A program made the position numbers and the translations under genes. The notes beneath the pieces were generated by a model, which made no database searches, had not been told where the DNA came from, and saw only the letters and a list, made by a program, of their open reading frames with translations. A stretch of DNA of 64,000 bases from Betaproteobacteria bacterium Ga0077526 (GTDB lineage Bacteria; Pseudomonadota; Gammaproteobacteria; Burkholderiales; Ga0077523), in assembly GCA_001464765.1 (NCBI GenBank), contig LNDV01000008.1, forward strand, positions 62,001 to 126,000, given 5' to 3'. This document shows, one piece after another, positions 25,965 to 36,231 of the stretch (position 1 is its first letter; the number at the start of each line of letters is the position of its first letter).

Positions 25965-27782
25965 ATGTCCCTGCCGTCTAAGGTCCAAACTCTGCCGTCT
26001 ATTCTGGCGCTCCAAGCTTCACGGAACCCCACGATGCCGGCCTTTCGCTTTCGCTCTGTCGACGGGCCATGGCTCACCGTGACATGGCTCCAGTTCGGCA
26101 CAGCCGTTACGGAACTCGCCCGAATGCTGGAACAGGCCGGGCTTCGCGATGGGGCGAGAATAGGCATCCTTGGCGCCAACGGGATTGCGTGGGAGCTTTC
26201 GCAGCACGCGGTCTTCATGCTCGGCGGTACCGTCGTTGGGCTTGACCCTCTGTACGCGCCGACGACGCTGAGTATGGTCATGTCCGGCTGCGAACTGACC
26301 GGCGTGATCGTGTTCGACGCGAAATCCGTCGAGCGCATCCCGGCTGACATCTTGAGCCTCAGTGGCACCGTCATCGTAGTGACAACGTCACGCGATACGA
26401 CCATGGGGATTGCTCCGCGCATCGAGGTTGTTCAGGCCGCCCGCCCTGGGCCACCAAGCGGCAGAGTCCGGGACCCGGACAGCGCCATCGTCGTGTTCTC
26501 GTCGGGAACGACGGGAGTACCGAAACCCATCGCCTACAGTCACGCTCAGACTCTGCTCGCTGTCAAGGAGATTCTCGCGCGCTTCCCGGATCTCGATCGA
26601 CAAGTGCCATTACTGTGCTGGCTGCCTCTGTCGAATCTCTTTCAGCGGGTGATCAACTTTTGCGCTCTCCACGAAGCGATGTGCTCCCATCTTCTCGAGG
26701 ATCCCCGTCAGGTCGTTCCTGCGATCGCCGAGGTGGAGCCGGAGATCATGATCGGAGTGCCGATCTTCTTCGATCGGGTCCGGTCGGGCATGACGGAGAG
26801 GCTTGCCTCGGCGCGCCCTGGAATCCGCGGCATCGCGTCGTGGGCACTCCAGTGCGCGCGCAGGGCCGCGGAGTCAGAAGCGGAGGGGAGGCCGATCACC
26901 CTGTCGCAACGCGCGAAGCTCCGCATCGCCGACCACCTCGTGCTTCGCCGACTTCGGCAGACGTTCGGAAGACGGATCCGATATCTTGTCTCAGGATCAG
27001 CACCTCTGTCCACGTCCACGGGACTTCACTTTCGAGCGATCGGACTTCCCATCTTTGAAGCCTATGGCGTGAGCGAGAACATCGTACCGATCGCCATGAA
27101 CCAGCCGGGATCATGCCGTCCGGGGACAGTCGGCCGAATCATGCCCGGAAACGAGGTGCGTATCGATCTCGACGGGGAGATTCTCGTGCGCGGCCCTGGC
27201 GTGTTCCGCGGATACCTAAATGCCGATGCGGATACGCCCTCGCCGGATTCAGAAGGATACTGGCATACAGGTGATCTGGGCTCGATCGACGATTCGGGCT
27301 TCCTGCGCGTCGTTGGGCGAAAGTCCGACGCGTTCAAGCTATCAACCGGCAAGTGGATCGCGCCTTCGGAGGTCGAGTCCGCGCTTCGTGCCGTCCCATG
27401 GGTTGACCACTTGGCGGTGGTTGGCTCCGGGCGCAAGAACCCCTTGGCGATCATTAGCGCACCCTCGTTGAGATCGTTCTATGAGGCCTCGGAACATGAG
27501 GACGCGATGGATGCGTTCATGGACCGAGTCGCCAAGGAACTTGCCGCTGCTGTTGAGGGGCTTGCCAGTTCGATTCGTCCCGGTGGGGTTCTCTTGGTTC
27601 TTTCGGCCTTCAGCATCGCCAACGGCGAGCTAACGGCGAACCTCAAGGTGCGCCGACGCGCCGTCGAAAGTCGATACGACGAAGAACTCTCGGCGCTTTG
27701 CTCTCTGCTCGATGGCGCCGGAGGCGTGGGGGCCAAGTCGCCCCCCCCCAAGCCCTCCCCACTCGTCCGAATCCGCAGATGA
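25965..27782 (+). CDS. AMP-dependent acyl/aryl-CoA synthetase (adenylating enzyme)
   Basis: This ANL-superfamily enzyme of 605 residues activates a carboxylic acid. The AMP-binding core motif is FSSGTTGVPKPIAYSH, followed by YLVSGSAPLS, YGVSE and YWHTGDLG. The C-terminal hinge is VGRKSDAFKLSTGKWIAPSE. It resembles long-chain acyl-CoA synthetases and the A domain of carboxylic acid reductases. No carrier-protein motif follows. I chose the ATG at 25965 because GAGGA lies 5 bases upstream; the longer frame from 25860 has no conserved sequence. An 8-C run (27741-27748) lies near the 3' end. The stop overlaps the next start (ATGA). Confidence 0.88.
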   Translation: MSLPSKVQTLPSILALQASRNPTMPAFRFRSVDGPWLTVTWLQFGTAVTELARMLEQAGLRDGARIGILGANGIAWELSQHAVFMLGGTVVGLDPLYAPTTLSMVMSGCELTGVIVFDAKSVERIPADILSLSGTVIVVTTSRDTTMGIAPRIEVVQAARPGPPSGRVRDPDSAIVVFSSGTTGVPKPIAYSHAQTLLAVKEILARFPDLDRQVPLLCWLPLSNLFQRVINFCALHEAMCSHLLEDPRQVVPAIAEVEPEIMIGVPIFFDRVRSGMTERLASARPGIRGIASWALQCARRAAESEAEGRPITLSQRAKLRIADHLVLRRLRQTFGRRIRYLVSGSAPLSTSTGLHFRAIGLPIFEAYGVSENIVPIAMNQPGSCRPGTVGRIMPGNEVRIDLDGEILVRGPGVFRGYLNADADTPSPDSEGYWHTGDLGSIDDSGFLRVVGRKSDAFKLSTGKWIAPSEVESALRAVPWVDHLAVVGSGRKNPLAIISAPSLRSFYEASEHEDAMDAFMDRVAKELAAAVEGLASSIRPGGVLLVLSAFSIANGELTANLKVRRRAVESRYDEELSALCSLLDGAGGVGAKSPPPKPSPLVRIRR

Positions 27783-28915
27783 ATATCTACTTCGTTACTG
27801 GCGCCACGGGCGCAGTAGGGAGCGCCATCGTCGAGAAGCTCATCTCCGACGAGAGTGTCGCCTTACGGCTCTTGATCCGGGCAAGTTCGCCTGGAGAACT
27901 GAGGGATCGACTGAGATCTCTGCTTTCGTTCTGTGGTCAGGATCCCGACCAACTTGCAGGCCGCATTGTCGCGCTGCCGGGAGATGCCTCCCTCCCAATG
28001 TTCGGTTTGACGGAGGACATGTATTTGAAACTGGCCTCCGAGTGCACGGGAATCATCCACTGCGCCGGCGCAGTGAGGATGAACCTGCCGATCGAGGACG
28101 CGCGCAAGTCGGCGGTGGATTCTGCGCGGGCGATTCTGGCGCTGGGGAAACGAGCGTTTGAATTGCAGGGCCTTCATCCCAAGACCGAGTTCATCAGTAC
28201 CGTCGGCGTTGGGGGCCGTCTTCCCGGCGCCGTTCCGGAAGGGTGGATCACGACGGCCAGAACATTTCACAACACCTACGAGCAAGCAAAGTCCGAAGCA
28301 GAGGATCTAGTCCGTCCAGAAGTTGATGCCGGGCACCCAATAACCATTCATCGCCCGAGCATGGTCGTTGGACATGCGGAGACGGGGAAGATCATCCATT
28401 TCCAAGTCTTCTTCTATCTTGCAGAGTTTCTTTCAGGGCGACGCACTTACGGGTTTTTCCCTACCTTCGGAGAGACCCGTCTGGACCTTGTCGCGGCGAA
28501 TCATGTTGCGGAAACTGTGGTGTGGAGTGCTCAGACTAGGGCAACGTCAGGGCATATCCTGCATCTGTGCGCCGGGCCTGACGGAGCAATTCCGATCTCC
28601 GAGCTTCGAACGATCGTGGCCTCCGTTTATCGGGACCATGGCCTGACCGTGCCTCGTTCCTTCACTGTTCCGACCACCCTCTTCTTGACGCTCGCTCGCC
28701 TGCTCGGATTGGGGGCGGATCACAAGACGAAGAAGGCGTTGTCGACTCTGCCGGTGTTTCTGGACTACCTGTCTGGCAACCAGAGCTTTGCGAATGCTTC
28801 AACCAAAGAAACGCTTCGCGCTGCTGGCATCGAGTTTCCCCCTTCGAGAGCGCTGGTCACGGCGTCACTGTCAAACTATCTGCAGAATCGGATTAGACCA
28901 AAACCTTTGCCCTAG
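27779..28915 (+). CDS. NAD(P)-dependent thioester-reductase-like extended SDR
   Basis: This 378-residue enzyme begins with the Rossmann motif FVTGATGAVGSAIVEKL, followed by LRLLIRASS and IIHCAGAVRMNLP. The catalytic Tyr and Lys lie in NTYEQAKSEAE. The pattern is that of the thioester-reductase (Male-sterility / NAD_binding_4) family. The start overlaps the synthetase stop, and the pair equals the A and R domains of a carboxylic acid reductase without the carrier. It probably reduces the CoA or carrier thioester made by its neighbour to an aldehyde or alcohol. Its end overlaps the convergent TPR gene by 4 bases. Confidence 0.82.
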   Translation: MNIYFVTGATGAVGSAIVEKLISDESVALRLLIRASSPGELRDRLRSLLSFCGQDPDQLAGRIVALPGDASLPMFGLTEDMYLKLASECTGIIHCAGAVRMNLPIEDARKSAVDSARAILALGKRAFELQGLHPKTEFISTVGVGGRLPGAVPEGWITTARTFHNTYEQAKSEAEDLVRPEVDAGHPITIHRPSMVVGHAETGKIIHFQVFFYLAEFLSGRRTYGFFPTFGETRLDLVAANHVAETVVWSAQTRATSGHILHLCAGPDGAIPISELRTIVASVYRDHGLTVPRSFTVPTTLFLTLARLLGLGADHKTKKALSTLPVFLDYLSGNQSFANASTKETLRAAGIEFPPSRALVTASLSNYLQNRIRPKPLP

Positions 28916-31692
28916 TTCGCCACCCCTCTTTCCAATTCGTCAAGCTCTTCCTTTACGGAAGAGAGACCTGAAAGCTTCTTGGCATTTGCAAGTGCTTTCT
29001 TCGCCTCATCCTTCTTGCCCTGAGCGAGAAGTGCCCGGCCAAGATGAACATGAGCCCACGAGAGCGACGGCTGTTGATCGATGGCCTTTCTCAAAACAGC
29101 CTCAGCTCCAGCTGGGTCACCAAGCCCTAACTGGATTGCTCCGAGGGTAGCCTGAAACTGCGCGGCCTTGGGTTCCGCCTCTACGGCACGTCTTGCAACC
29201 ACTACCGCCTCGGGATTCTTGAGCTTGCCGAGCGCCCAAGCCAAGTTGTTGAGCACAGCAGCATTGCTAGGTTTGGCTTGGAGAGCCTTACGGAACCAAC
29301 GTTCTGCAGACGCGAAGTCCTTTGCATCCAGCGCAGAACGACCAAGCGCGTCAAGGGTTACAACATCGTCGGGGTGATCGGCGAACCACTTCTCCAGAAA
29401 CGCCTCCGCCTCGGCCTTCCGATCTTGCCCTTGGTACAGCGCGGCCAATCGGGTCACTAGCGTCGGATCACGTGTCCGCGCTATCCCTTTGCGCAACGCG
29501 CCTTCTGCATCCGCTGTGCGCCTCTGAGCCAGATATGCGTGCGCTTCTGCAGAGTACCCGCTCGCCGCGTCCGGCCACTTGCCCTGAATCGCCAAGGCGT
29601 CCTTGACTGCTTGATCGAACATCTCTGCTCGAATCCCGGTGTCGACCAGAACCAGCCGCGCTGCGACATCGTCCGGTGAAGCGCCCACGGCCCGTACTGC
29701 CGCCTCCCTCGCCAATTTCCACTTCTGCTCTGCTGCGTAAACCTCGACCTGCCCCATGTACGGAACCCGCGAGTTGGGCAGCGCTCGAGACAACTTGCCG
29801 TAGGTCGTAATGGCCTGTGTGTACTCCTTAGCAACCGATTGGGCTTTGGCCAGAACGAGGAGGTATGCAGGATCTTCTCCAATGATCGAAATGGCCTGCT
29901 GCGCCGCGTCTAGCGCCTGGGCAGTATCGCCATTCGCGAGGAGCAAGGTCATCTTCTCCAATCTCGCTCTGCTGGCAAGTGGATTTGCTGCGATAGCTGA
30001 ATCAAGAATCTTCAGCACCGCTTCACTGGGTTCGCCGGTGCGGCGGGCCACCGCTGCCAACAGAAGGGCTGCCTCCTCATTTCGCGGTTGTCGTTCGAGA
30101 AAAGCGCTTAGGCGCGATCGTGCAGCCTCCGGATGCCCCTCAAGGACATCGACCTCCGCCAACTGTCTCGTCGCTGGCAGCCCATCGCTCGTCAGCATTG
30201 ACAGCTTCTCGAGAGCCTTACGTGCGGACGTGTAGTCCCTTGAGGCGCGGGCGGCGGTTGCCAGTGTCTGCTGGGACACCGGATTCTCCGGCTCTTCAGA
30301 CACCATTGACTTAGCCAGCTCAAGCGCCCCTGGAACCTCCTTCCTCGACAATCGATACGCTACCAGGGCAGCGTCGGCCATCATCCGTCCGCCAGCAAGC
30401 GCTCTCGCTGCTTCTAGGTCTTTGAGTCCCTGATCGACATCTCCAGAAAACAGTCGTGCTTCTCCAAGCCGAGTCCGCAGAACGGCGTTCGCTGGACGTC
30501 CTGTCACCGCGCGCCGGAAGTAATCAATGGCTGCCTTGAAATCGCGACGAGCGATTGCAATCTCGCCTCCCAAAGCCAACGCGTCGGCGTCATCGGGAGC
30601 CATCCTTAGAACCTCGTTCATCTCCGTTCTCGCTCGATCGGTCTGTCCGGAGGCAAAGTACGCCCTTGCAAGCAACCGCCGGGCTACAGGTTCGGTCGGA
30701 AGGAGTGCGACGAGCCGCTCGAGGTCTCGGATCGCGAGTCCGTAGTTCCCGAGATCACTCTCCACCATCCCTCCGAGGAGAAGGGCTCGGGAATGATCTG
30801 GCACCACCTTCAGAACTTGGCGCACAAGCTCGCGGGTTTTTTCGAGATCCTTGCTGGCATAGGCGACCAATCCCTCAAGATAGTAAGTCGGAACCGTCTT
30901 GGGGGCGACTTCTTGCAGTCGAGCGAGTCGAGACTTCGCTCCGGCGAGATCGCCAGCGGAGATCAGCGCCGGCAACAGACTCGTATACGCGAAGAAGTGG
31001 AGTGGATTGAGCGACACGACACGGTCAAGCACAGCGATGGATTCCTTCAGCTTACCGGTCTTCTGAAGCACGCTGGCTCGGATCAAGAGAGCACGGACGT
31101 CGTCGGGCGAACGAGCCAGTACTTGATCCGCAATCCTTTGTGCCGCGCTTAGATCGCCCCTCCAAACAAGTGCTCGCGCCTGACCAGCGAGAGCTGTCGT
31201 GTTCAGCGAATCGACCGTTAGCGCTTCTTGGTAAGCCGCTTCTGCCTCTTTGACGCGGGTCTCCGAGAACAACACGTCCCCTTTCAGAGCGATGACTTGG
31301 GCCTTCGCCTCGGGTCGGGTGAGCATGTCGACGCTGGCCGCCTCGATCAAGGCACTCTTGCTGTCCCCCAAGTTCGCGAGCATCTCAACGAGGACGGGAC
31401 GCGCGACGTTTTGATCATAACCAATCTCGATCGCTTTGCGCACTTGGGCCTCTGCATCGCGAAGATCTCCAATCTTCCCGAGCGCATAGCCAAGAAAGTA
31501 CCTTGCCTCAGCATTGGCCGGGTCTCTCTCCACTGCATTCTTAAACTGAATGACCGCTGCTGCAAAGTCGTTCTTTTCGAGCACAGCCTTTCCAGCCGCG
31601 AAGTAGTCTTCGGACCGCTCGCCACAACCTTGCAGGCACATCACCGCGATGAATACCAGGATCGAAACGGACATCCTTGCTGAAAAAATCAC
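28912..31692 (-). CDS. prsT: PEP-CTERM system TPR-repeat lipoprotein PrsT
   Basis: The 926-residue protein has a lipoprotein signal peptide with lipobox LQGC (Cys at 23) followed by GERSEDYFAAG and more than 20 TPR-like repeats. This matches the TPR lipoprotein family tied to exosortase systems. It should sit at the inner leaflet of the outer membrane or at the inner membrane, facing the periplasm. The start is GTG at 31692 with AAGGGG upstream; an ATG at 31674 is possible. It is longer in repeats than, and diverged from, the copy at 7809-10622, which lacks the lipobox cysteine. It is convergent with the thioester reductase. Confidence 0.85.
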   Translation of the reverse strand: MIFSARMSVSILVFIAVMCLQGCGERSEDYFAAGKAVLEKNDFAAAVIQFKNAVERDPANAEARYFLGYALGKIGDLRDAEAQVRKAIEIGYDQNVARPVLVEMLANLGDSKSALIEAASVDMLTRPEAKAQVIALKGDVLFSETRVKEAEAAYQEALTVDSLNTTALAGQARALVWRGDLSAAQRIADQVLARSPDDVRALLIRASVLQKTGKLKESIAVLDRVVSLNPLHFFAYTSLLPALISAGDLAGAKSRLARLQEVAPKTVPTYYLEGLVAYASKDLEKTRELVRQVLKVVPDHSRALLLGGMVESDLGNYGLAIRDLERLVALLPTEPVARRLLARAYFASGQTDRARTEMNEVLRMAPDDADALALGGEIAIARRDFKAAIDYFRRAVTGRPANAVLRTRLGEARLFSGDVDQGLKDLEAARALAGGRMMADAALVAYRLSRKEVPGALELAKSMVSEEPENPVSQQTLATAARASRDYTSARKALEKLSMLTSDGLPATRQLAEVDVLEGHPEAARSRLSAFLERQPRNEEAALLLAAVARRTGEPSEAVLKILDSAIAANPLASRARLEKMTLLLANGDTAQALDAAQQAISIIGEDPAYLLVLAKAQSVAKEYTQAITTYGKLSRALPNSRVPYMGQVEVYAAEQKWKLAREAAVRAVGASPDDVAARLVLVDTGIRAEMFDQAVKDALAIQGKWPDAASGYSAEAHAYLAQRRTADAEGALRKGIARTRDPTLVTRLAALYQGQDRKAEAEAFLEKWFADHPDDVVTLDALGRSALDAKDFASAERWFRKALQAKPSNAAVLNNLAWALGKLKNPEAVVVARRAVEAEPKAAQFQATLGAIQLGLGDPAGAEAVLRKAIDQQPSLSWAHVHLGRALLAQGKKDEAKKALANAKKLSGLSSVKEELDELERGVAN

Positions 31693-32130
31693 CTCGACCC
31701 CTTCGATCAGTTCGAAGACATGGCGGAAAGACCAAAAGCCTCGTGATGTATGCAGACCATCTGGCGCCCGCCGGAGACTCGCGTACAGCTAGTGAGGCAG
31801 TACAGCTATGCTGCCTTCTCGTGACAAACCCTTTGAACGAGCGCAGCGACGCCAATCAAGCACTTTTCAATCCAGTCGCGACATCGATCGCTGAGGTCTT
31901 GCGGTACGCTCAATTCGACGCACCATAGCCGCAGAAGCTCTCGAGAACGGCAAGGACAACTCTGGACTCGAATGCCACCCTCACTAGAGACATCGCGGAT
32001 TCCCATTATCCCGAGCATGGTCTGGCGGGCGATTTTCGCTCCATCAAGAGTCCTCAAGAGATTTCCACAGAGACATCGATCGCGACGCAAGAGCTATCCC
32101 TCGGCGCGGAACGTCCGTGGCCTATAGAAC
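31693..32130. other. Intergenic region with no recognisable gene
   Basis: These 438 bases separate the accessory island from the housekeeping grxD block. The longest frames (for example 31806-32090 on the minus strand) are rich in Arg and Cys and match nothing I know. A short direct repeat of TACAGCTA occurs near 31787-31811. This may be the worn island boundary. Confidence 0.4.
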
Positions 32131-32448
32131 TCAGCTGCCGGCCGTCCCGAGCACCTGCTGCAACTCCCCGCTCGCAAACATCTCCCGCATGATGTCCGCG
32201 CCACCGACGAACTCACCCTTGACGTAGAGCTGCGGAATCGTAGGCCAACTTGAGAACTCCTTGATTCCTTGACGAATGTCGGGGTCGTCCAGAACATTGA
32301 CCGTGGCGACTTCGTCGACGCCGCAGGCCTCGAGGATCTGCACTGCCGCTGCGGAGAAACCGCACATCGGCGCATCCGGCGTGCCCTTCATGTAAAGGAC
32401 GACGGGGTTCTCGGTCACTTGGCGGCGGATCTTCTCTTGAGCATCCAT
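32131..32448 (-). CDS. grxD: Monothiol glutaredoxin (Grx4 type)
   Basis: This is a 105-residue CGFS glutaredoxin with C29 in MCGFS and the family blocks VVLYMKGTPDAP and WPTIPQLYVKGEFVGG. It binds a 2Fe-2S cluster with glutathione and passes it to acceptor proteins in the cytoplasm. The length is typical. It follows prmC, prfA and hemA on the same strand, an order conserved in betaproteobacteria, with 125 bases between prmC and grxD. Confidence 0.95.
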   Translation of the reverse strand: MDAQEKIRRQVTENPVVLYMKGTPDAPMCGFSAAAVQILEACGVDEVATVNVLDDPDIRQGIKEFSSWPTIPQLYVKGEFVGGADIMREMFASGELQQVLGTAGS

Positions 32449-32573
32449 GAGTTGTACTCCTTAGAAATCGGGTGATAACGATCGGGCTGAGGGGTCGACG
32501 GGTACGAACGTGTCACCTGTTCAGGTGAGCCTTAGCCCTTCTCCGGTCAAGCTCGACACCATGGCGGGAAACA

Positions 32574-33473
32574 TCACACGCTCGCCACAGCCTTCTTGCG
32601 TTTGGGTTTCGCTGCCGCTTTTTGTTCCAGTGTGCCGAAGACAATGCGAGGCCTTTCGGACAGATCCGCCCGAGTTTCCACCGCGGAGAAACCGGCCTGT
32701 AGGAATAGCTCCTTGACGGCAGCCTGCTGGTCGAAGCCATGTTCGACGATGAGCACCCCTCCAATCTCGAGGTGTCCCGGCGCATTTGCAATGATCGTTC
32801 TCAGGCAGGACAGTCCATCCGCCCCTCCAACCAGCGCACCGGCCGGCTCGAACGCCAGACCGGGAAGATGGGGGTCCTCCGCCGCAATGTACGGAGGGTT
32901 CGAGACGATGAGGTCGAAGCGCACACCGTCGATCGCGGAAAACCAGTCGCTCTGGGCAAATGCGATGTTCGGTGCGCCCAGCAAGAGCGCATTCTCCTGG
33001 GCTACGGCAATCGCTTCGGCGCTCGCATCCGTCCCCAGAACAGCCGCAGAAGGGCGGCCGAGCGCGATGGAGACGCCTATGCAACCACTGCCGGTTCCGA
33101 GGTCGAGAACCTTTCTTGGGGCTGTTCCATCGACGAAGCGCAGGGCTTCCTCGACCAGCAGTTCGGTTTCGGGCCGTGGAATGAGCACGTCCGGCGTCAC
33201 GCGGAACACATACTCCCGAAACCCGATTTCCCCGAGGATGTACGCCATCGGCTCCCCCTTGAGGCGGCGGTCGAAGACGATCCCGTAGGGCGAGAGATCG
33301 AACCTCCCCGGGGATTCCCGTTCCCGGACGATCAACTGCGCTGGAGTCACCTTGAGAGCATGGCAAGCGAGACGACGGATCTCCCGCATGGCTTCGCCAC
33401 GGGGAATCTTGATGGTTGCAGCCAATCGACGCGCATCTGCCGCAAGCCGCGCCCCTAGCGTAAACAGACTCAT
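32574..33473 (-). CDS. prmC: Peptide chain release factor N5-glutamine methyltransferase
   Basis: PrmC methylates the glutamine of the GGQ motif in release factors RF1 and RF2. The 299-residue protein has the N-terminal helical domain, the SAM-binding loop DLGTGSG (124-130) and the catalytic NPPY (192-195). It ends in a Lys-rich tail (KPKRKKA). The ATG overlaps the prfA stop (ATGA), so enzyme and substrate are translationally coupled. The neighbourhood is standard. Confidence 0.95.
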   Translation of the reverse strand: MSLFTLGARLAADARRLAATIKIPRGEAMREIRRLACHALKVTPAQLIVRERESPGRFDLSPYGIVFDRRLKGEPMAYILGEIGFREYVFRVTPDVLIPRPETELLVEEALRFVDGTAPRKVLDLGTGSGCIGVSIALGRPSAAVLGTDASAEAIAVAQENALLLGAPNIAFAQSDWFSAIDGVRFDLIVSNPPYIAAEDPHLPGLAFEPAGALVGGADGLSCLRTIIANAPGHLEIGGVLIVEHGFDQQAAVKELFLQAGFSAVETRADLSERPRIVFGTLEQKAAAKPKRKKAVASV

Positions 33474-34552
33474 TGCTCCTCCGAAAGTGCCGCGAGCTGC
33501 TCGGCCTGGTGCTCCGACACCAGCGCTGAGATCAGTTCGTCCAGGTCTCCATCCATGATCTGACCGATCTTGTACAAGGTCAGATTGATCCGGTGATCGG
33601 TTACCCGCCCCTGGGGAAAGTTATAGGTGCGAATCCGTTCCGACCGGTCACCACTGCCGATCAGCGTGCGACGCTCCGCCGCCGTCCGGCTTGTCTGTTC
33701 CCGTACCTGCTTGTCCTTGATCCTCGCCACCAGCACCGACATCGCCTGAGCCTTGTTCTTGTGCTGGGATCGGTCGTCCTGGCACTCGACCACGATCCCC
33801 GTCGGCAGGTGCGTGATCCGGACAGCGGAGTCCGTCTTGTTCACGTGCTGCCCGCCAGCCCCGGAAGCTCTGAAGGTGTCGATGCGAATCTCCGCAGGGT
33901 TGATCACCACGTCCGCCACCTCGTCCACTTCGGGCAGGACGGCGACCGTGCAGGCGGAAGTGTGGATGCGACCCTGGGTCTCCGTGGCAGGCACCCGCTG
34001 AACCCGGTGCCCCCCGGATTCGAACTTGAGGCGGGAATAGGCACCGCGGCCGAGAATCTTGGCAATGATTTCCTTGAAACCACCCAGTTCGCTCGGGCTC
34101 TGCGAGACGATCTCCAGACCCCAACGCTGGCGCTCAGCGAAACGTGCATACATCCGGAACAGGTCGCCGGCGAAGAGGGCCGACTCGTCGCCGCCTGTAC
34201 CGGCCCGAATCTCGAGAAACACGTTTCGTTCGTCGTTCGGGTCCTTCGGGAGCAGTTCCCGCTGCAGACTCGCCTCGATGTCGGCGAGCCTATCCCGCGT
34301 CAGCCGGACCTCGTCTTCGGCGAACGCACGCATCTCGGGTTCCTGCGCCATTTCCTGGGCTGTCTCAAGGTCCATCGACGTTCTGCGATGGGCCTGGAAC
34401 AGTTCAACCACGGGGCCGATCTCGGCGTGTTCCATGGTCAGACGGCGGTAGTTCTCCAGATCGTTCGTCGCCTGTTCGTTGGCCAAAAGACGGTTGATCT
34501 CTTCCCACCTGGCCGATAGCTGGGCCAGTTTGGAAACAATGCTCGCCTTCAT
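33470..34552 (-). CDS. prfA: Peptide chain release factor 1
   Basis: RF1 recognises UAA and UAG and triggers peptide release. The 360-residue protein has the helical N domain, the GGQ motif in [16 protein letters not shown], and the basic C-terminal region ([10 protein letters not shown]). I chose the start at 34552, where [12 protein letters not shown] begins and the ATG overlaps the hemA stop by one base (TGATG). The open frame extends 88 codons upstream inside hemA, but that part is antisense-like and not conserved. RF1-specific PxT should lie near the anticodon-mimic loop; I did not align it. Confidence 0.95.
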   Translation of the reverse strand: MKASIVSKLAQLSARWEEINRLLANEQATNDLENYRRLTMEHAEIGPVVELFQAHRRTSMDLETAQEMAQEPEMRAFAEDEVRLTRDRLADIEASLQRELLPKDPNDERNVFLEIRAGTGGDESALFAGDLFRMYARFAERQRWGLEIVSQSPSELGGFKEIIAKILGRGAYSRLKFESGGHRVQRVPATETQGRIHTSACTVAVLPEVDEVADVVINPAEIRIDTFRASGAGGQHVNKTDSAVRITHLPTGIVVECQDDRSQHKNKAQAMSVLVARIKDKQVREQTSRTAAERRTLIGSGDRSERIRTYNFPQGRVTDHRINLTLYKIGQIMDGDLDELISALVSEHQAEQLAALSEEQ

Positions 34553-35805
34553 CAACGCTTTCTTTCGCCGAAATAGAAGCGCGACAGAAGCCCGACCAGC
34601 CGATCTCGTTCGACACCCTGAGCGCCATGCAAGGCGTGGGTGGGACCATGAAGAAACTTGTTCGTGAGGCCGTGCGACAGCGACTCGAGCGCCTTCGAGG
34701 GGTCCTCCCCCCGGGCCAGCGCCCTGAGCGCGCGTTCCAGTTCGTGCTGACGGATCTCTTCGGCCTGCTCCCGAAACGCCCGGATCGCCGGAACCGCTTC
34801 CCGCGCGGACATCCATTCCATGAACTCGGACACGCCGCGAGTGATGATGGACTCGGCTTCCGACACGGCGGCCTGCCTGAGATCCAGGCCTTCCTTCACG
34901 ATCTTCCCGAGATCATCGACCGTGTAGAGGAAGACGTCATTCAGCCGGCCGACTTCCTGCTCGACGTCCCGGGGAACGGCCAGGTCAACGATGAGCATGG
35001 GACGATGACGTCGTGCCTTGATGGCGCGTTCGATCATGCCTTTGCCGATGAGCGGCAAGGGGCTGGCCGTACAGGAAACAACGATGTCGTGCTGGGCGAT
35101 AACCTCGGCGATCTCGTGCAACGCAATCACCTCACCCGAGAACTTGCCGGCAATCTCGTAGCCGCGCTCGACAGTACGGTTTGCGAACACCACCCTTCGG
35201 GGAGAACGACTGCAGAAGTGCGCCGCGCAGAGTTCGATCATCTCGCCCGCGCCAACGAACAGGATCGACTGCTCGGCGATGGAAGGAAAGATGCGCTCTG
35301 CCATCTTGACCGCTGCTGCGGCCATGGAGACGGAACTCGTGCCGATGTCCGTGCGAGAGCGGACTTCCTTGGCTACCGAGAAAGTCCGCTGAAAGAGCTT
35401 GTGGAGAACGGTCCCGAGTGTGCCGGCCTGCTCGGCCGTCCGGACCGCCTGCTTGATCTGACCGAGAATCTGAGGCTCGCCAAGCACCATGGATTCCAGA
35501 CCACTGGCAACGCGAAACGCGTGGGCAACGGCCTGTTCACGTGGCAACTCATACAGATAGGGGCGGAGTTTCCCTTCTTCGAGCTTATGGAAGCTGGCGA
35601 GCCAGGCAGCGACGCCCGCCGCATCGGAGGTTGCACAGTAGACTTCGGTGCGATTGCAGGTCGAGACGATGGCCGCTTCCCGAACGGGATAGTGCTCCAC
35701 CAGATCCTGGAGTGCGGGCTGAAGGCTGTCCACACCGAAGGCCACCCGCTCGCGAATCGCCAGAGGGGCGGATTGATGATTGACGCCTAGGGTTACCAGG
35801 TCCAT
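34552..35805 (-). CDS. hemA: Glutamyl-tRNA reductase
   Basis: HemA converts glutamyl-tRNA(Glu) to glutamate-1-semialdehyde, the first step of C5 heme synthesis. The 417-residue protein has the start [20 protein letters not shown], catalytic C50 in [10 protein letters not shown], the NADPH domain with [15 protein letters not shown], and a dimerisation helix at the C terminus. The gene leads hemA-prfA-prmC-grxD on the minus strand. tRNA-Phe lies 167 bases upstream on the same strand. Confidence 0.96.
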   Translation of the reverse strand: MDLVTLGVNHQSAPLAIRERVAFGVDSLQPALQDLVEHYPVREAAIVSTCNRTEVYCATSDAAGVAAWLASFHKLEEGKLRPYLYELPREQAVAHAFRVASGLESMVLGEPQILGQIKQAVRTAEQAGTLGTVLHKLFQRTFSVAKEVRSRTDIGTSSVSMAAAAVKMAERIFPSIAEQSILFVGAGEMIELCAAHFCSRSPRRVVFANRTVERGYEIAGKFSGEVIALHEIAEVIAQHDIVVSCTASPLPLIGKGMIERAIKARRHRPMLIVDLAVPRDVEQEVGRLNDVFLYTVDDLGKIVKEGLDLRQAAVSEAESIITRGVSEFMEWMSAREAVPAIRAFREQAEEIRQHELERALRALARGEDPSKALESLSHGLTNKFLHGPTHALHGAQGVERDRLVGLLSRFYFGERKR

Positions 35806-35972
35806 GGACGTGGACGCACTCCCCTCTGCCCCGCAGGGGACGGAATCCTAATGGCAACCTGCAGATCGCTCATTGCCCGATCACCGTCAATTGCCCGCCG
35901 TTTCCCGCGTGAGGCGCGAAACCGTGACCGGTGCGCGCTGACGCGTCCGAAGTACCGACCGGAAGCAGCCGG

Positions 35973-36048
<76 letters not shown>

Positions 36049-36231
36049 GCCGTCTCTACTACGCAGAACGCCCGAGCCGACGACTAGCACCGTACCGGAA
36101 ATCCACCCTGCGTCGCGGATCGTCCGGGTCGACTGACTGACGACGACCCCGGAAACGCTTCCGCGCATAGCCCGTGGAGTATATCGAAACACCCCTCCCG
36201 CCACCAGCCCTGGACCTCCTCCCCAGCCCGC

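Noticed and set aside
31806..32090. 95-residue minus frame in the gap before grxD
   Set aside because: It is Arg/Cys-rich, has no ribosome site and matches no family I know; I treat it as non-coding.
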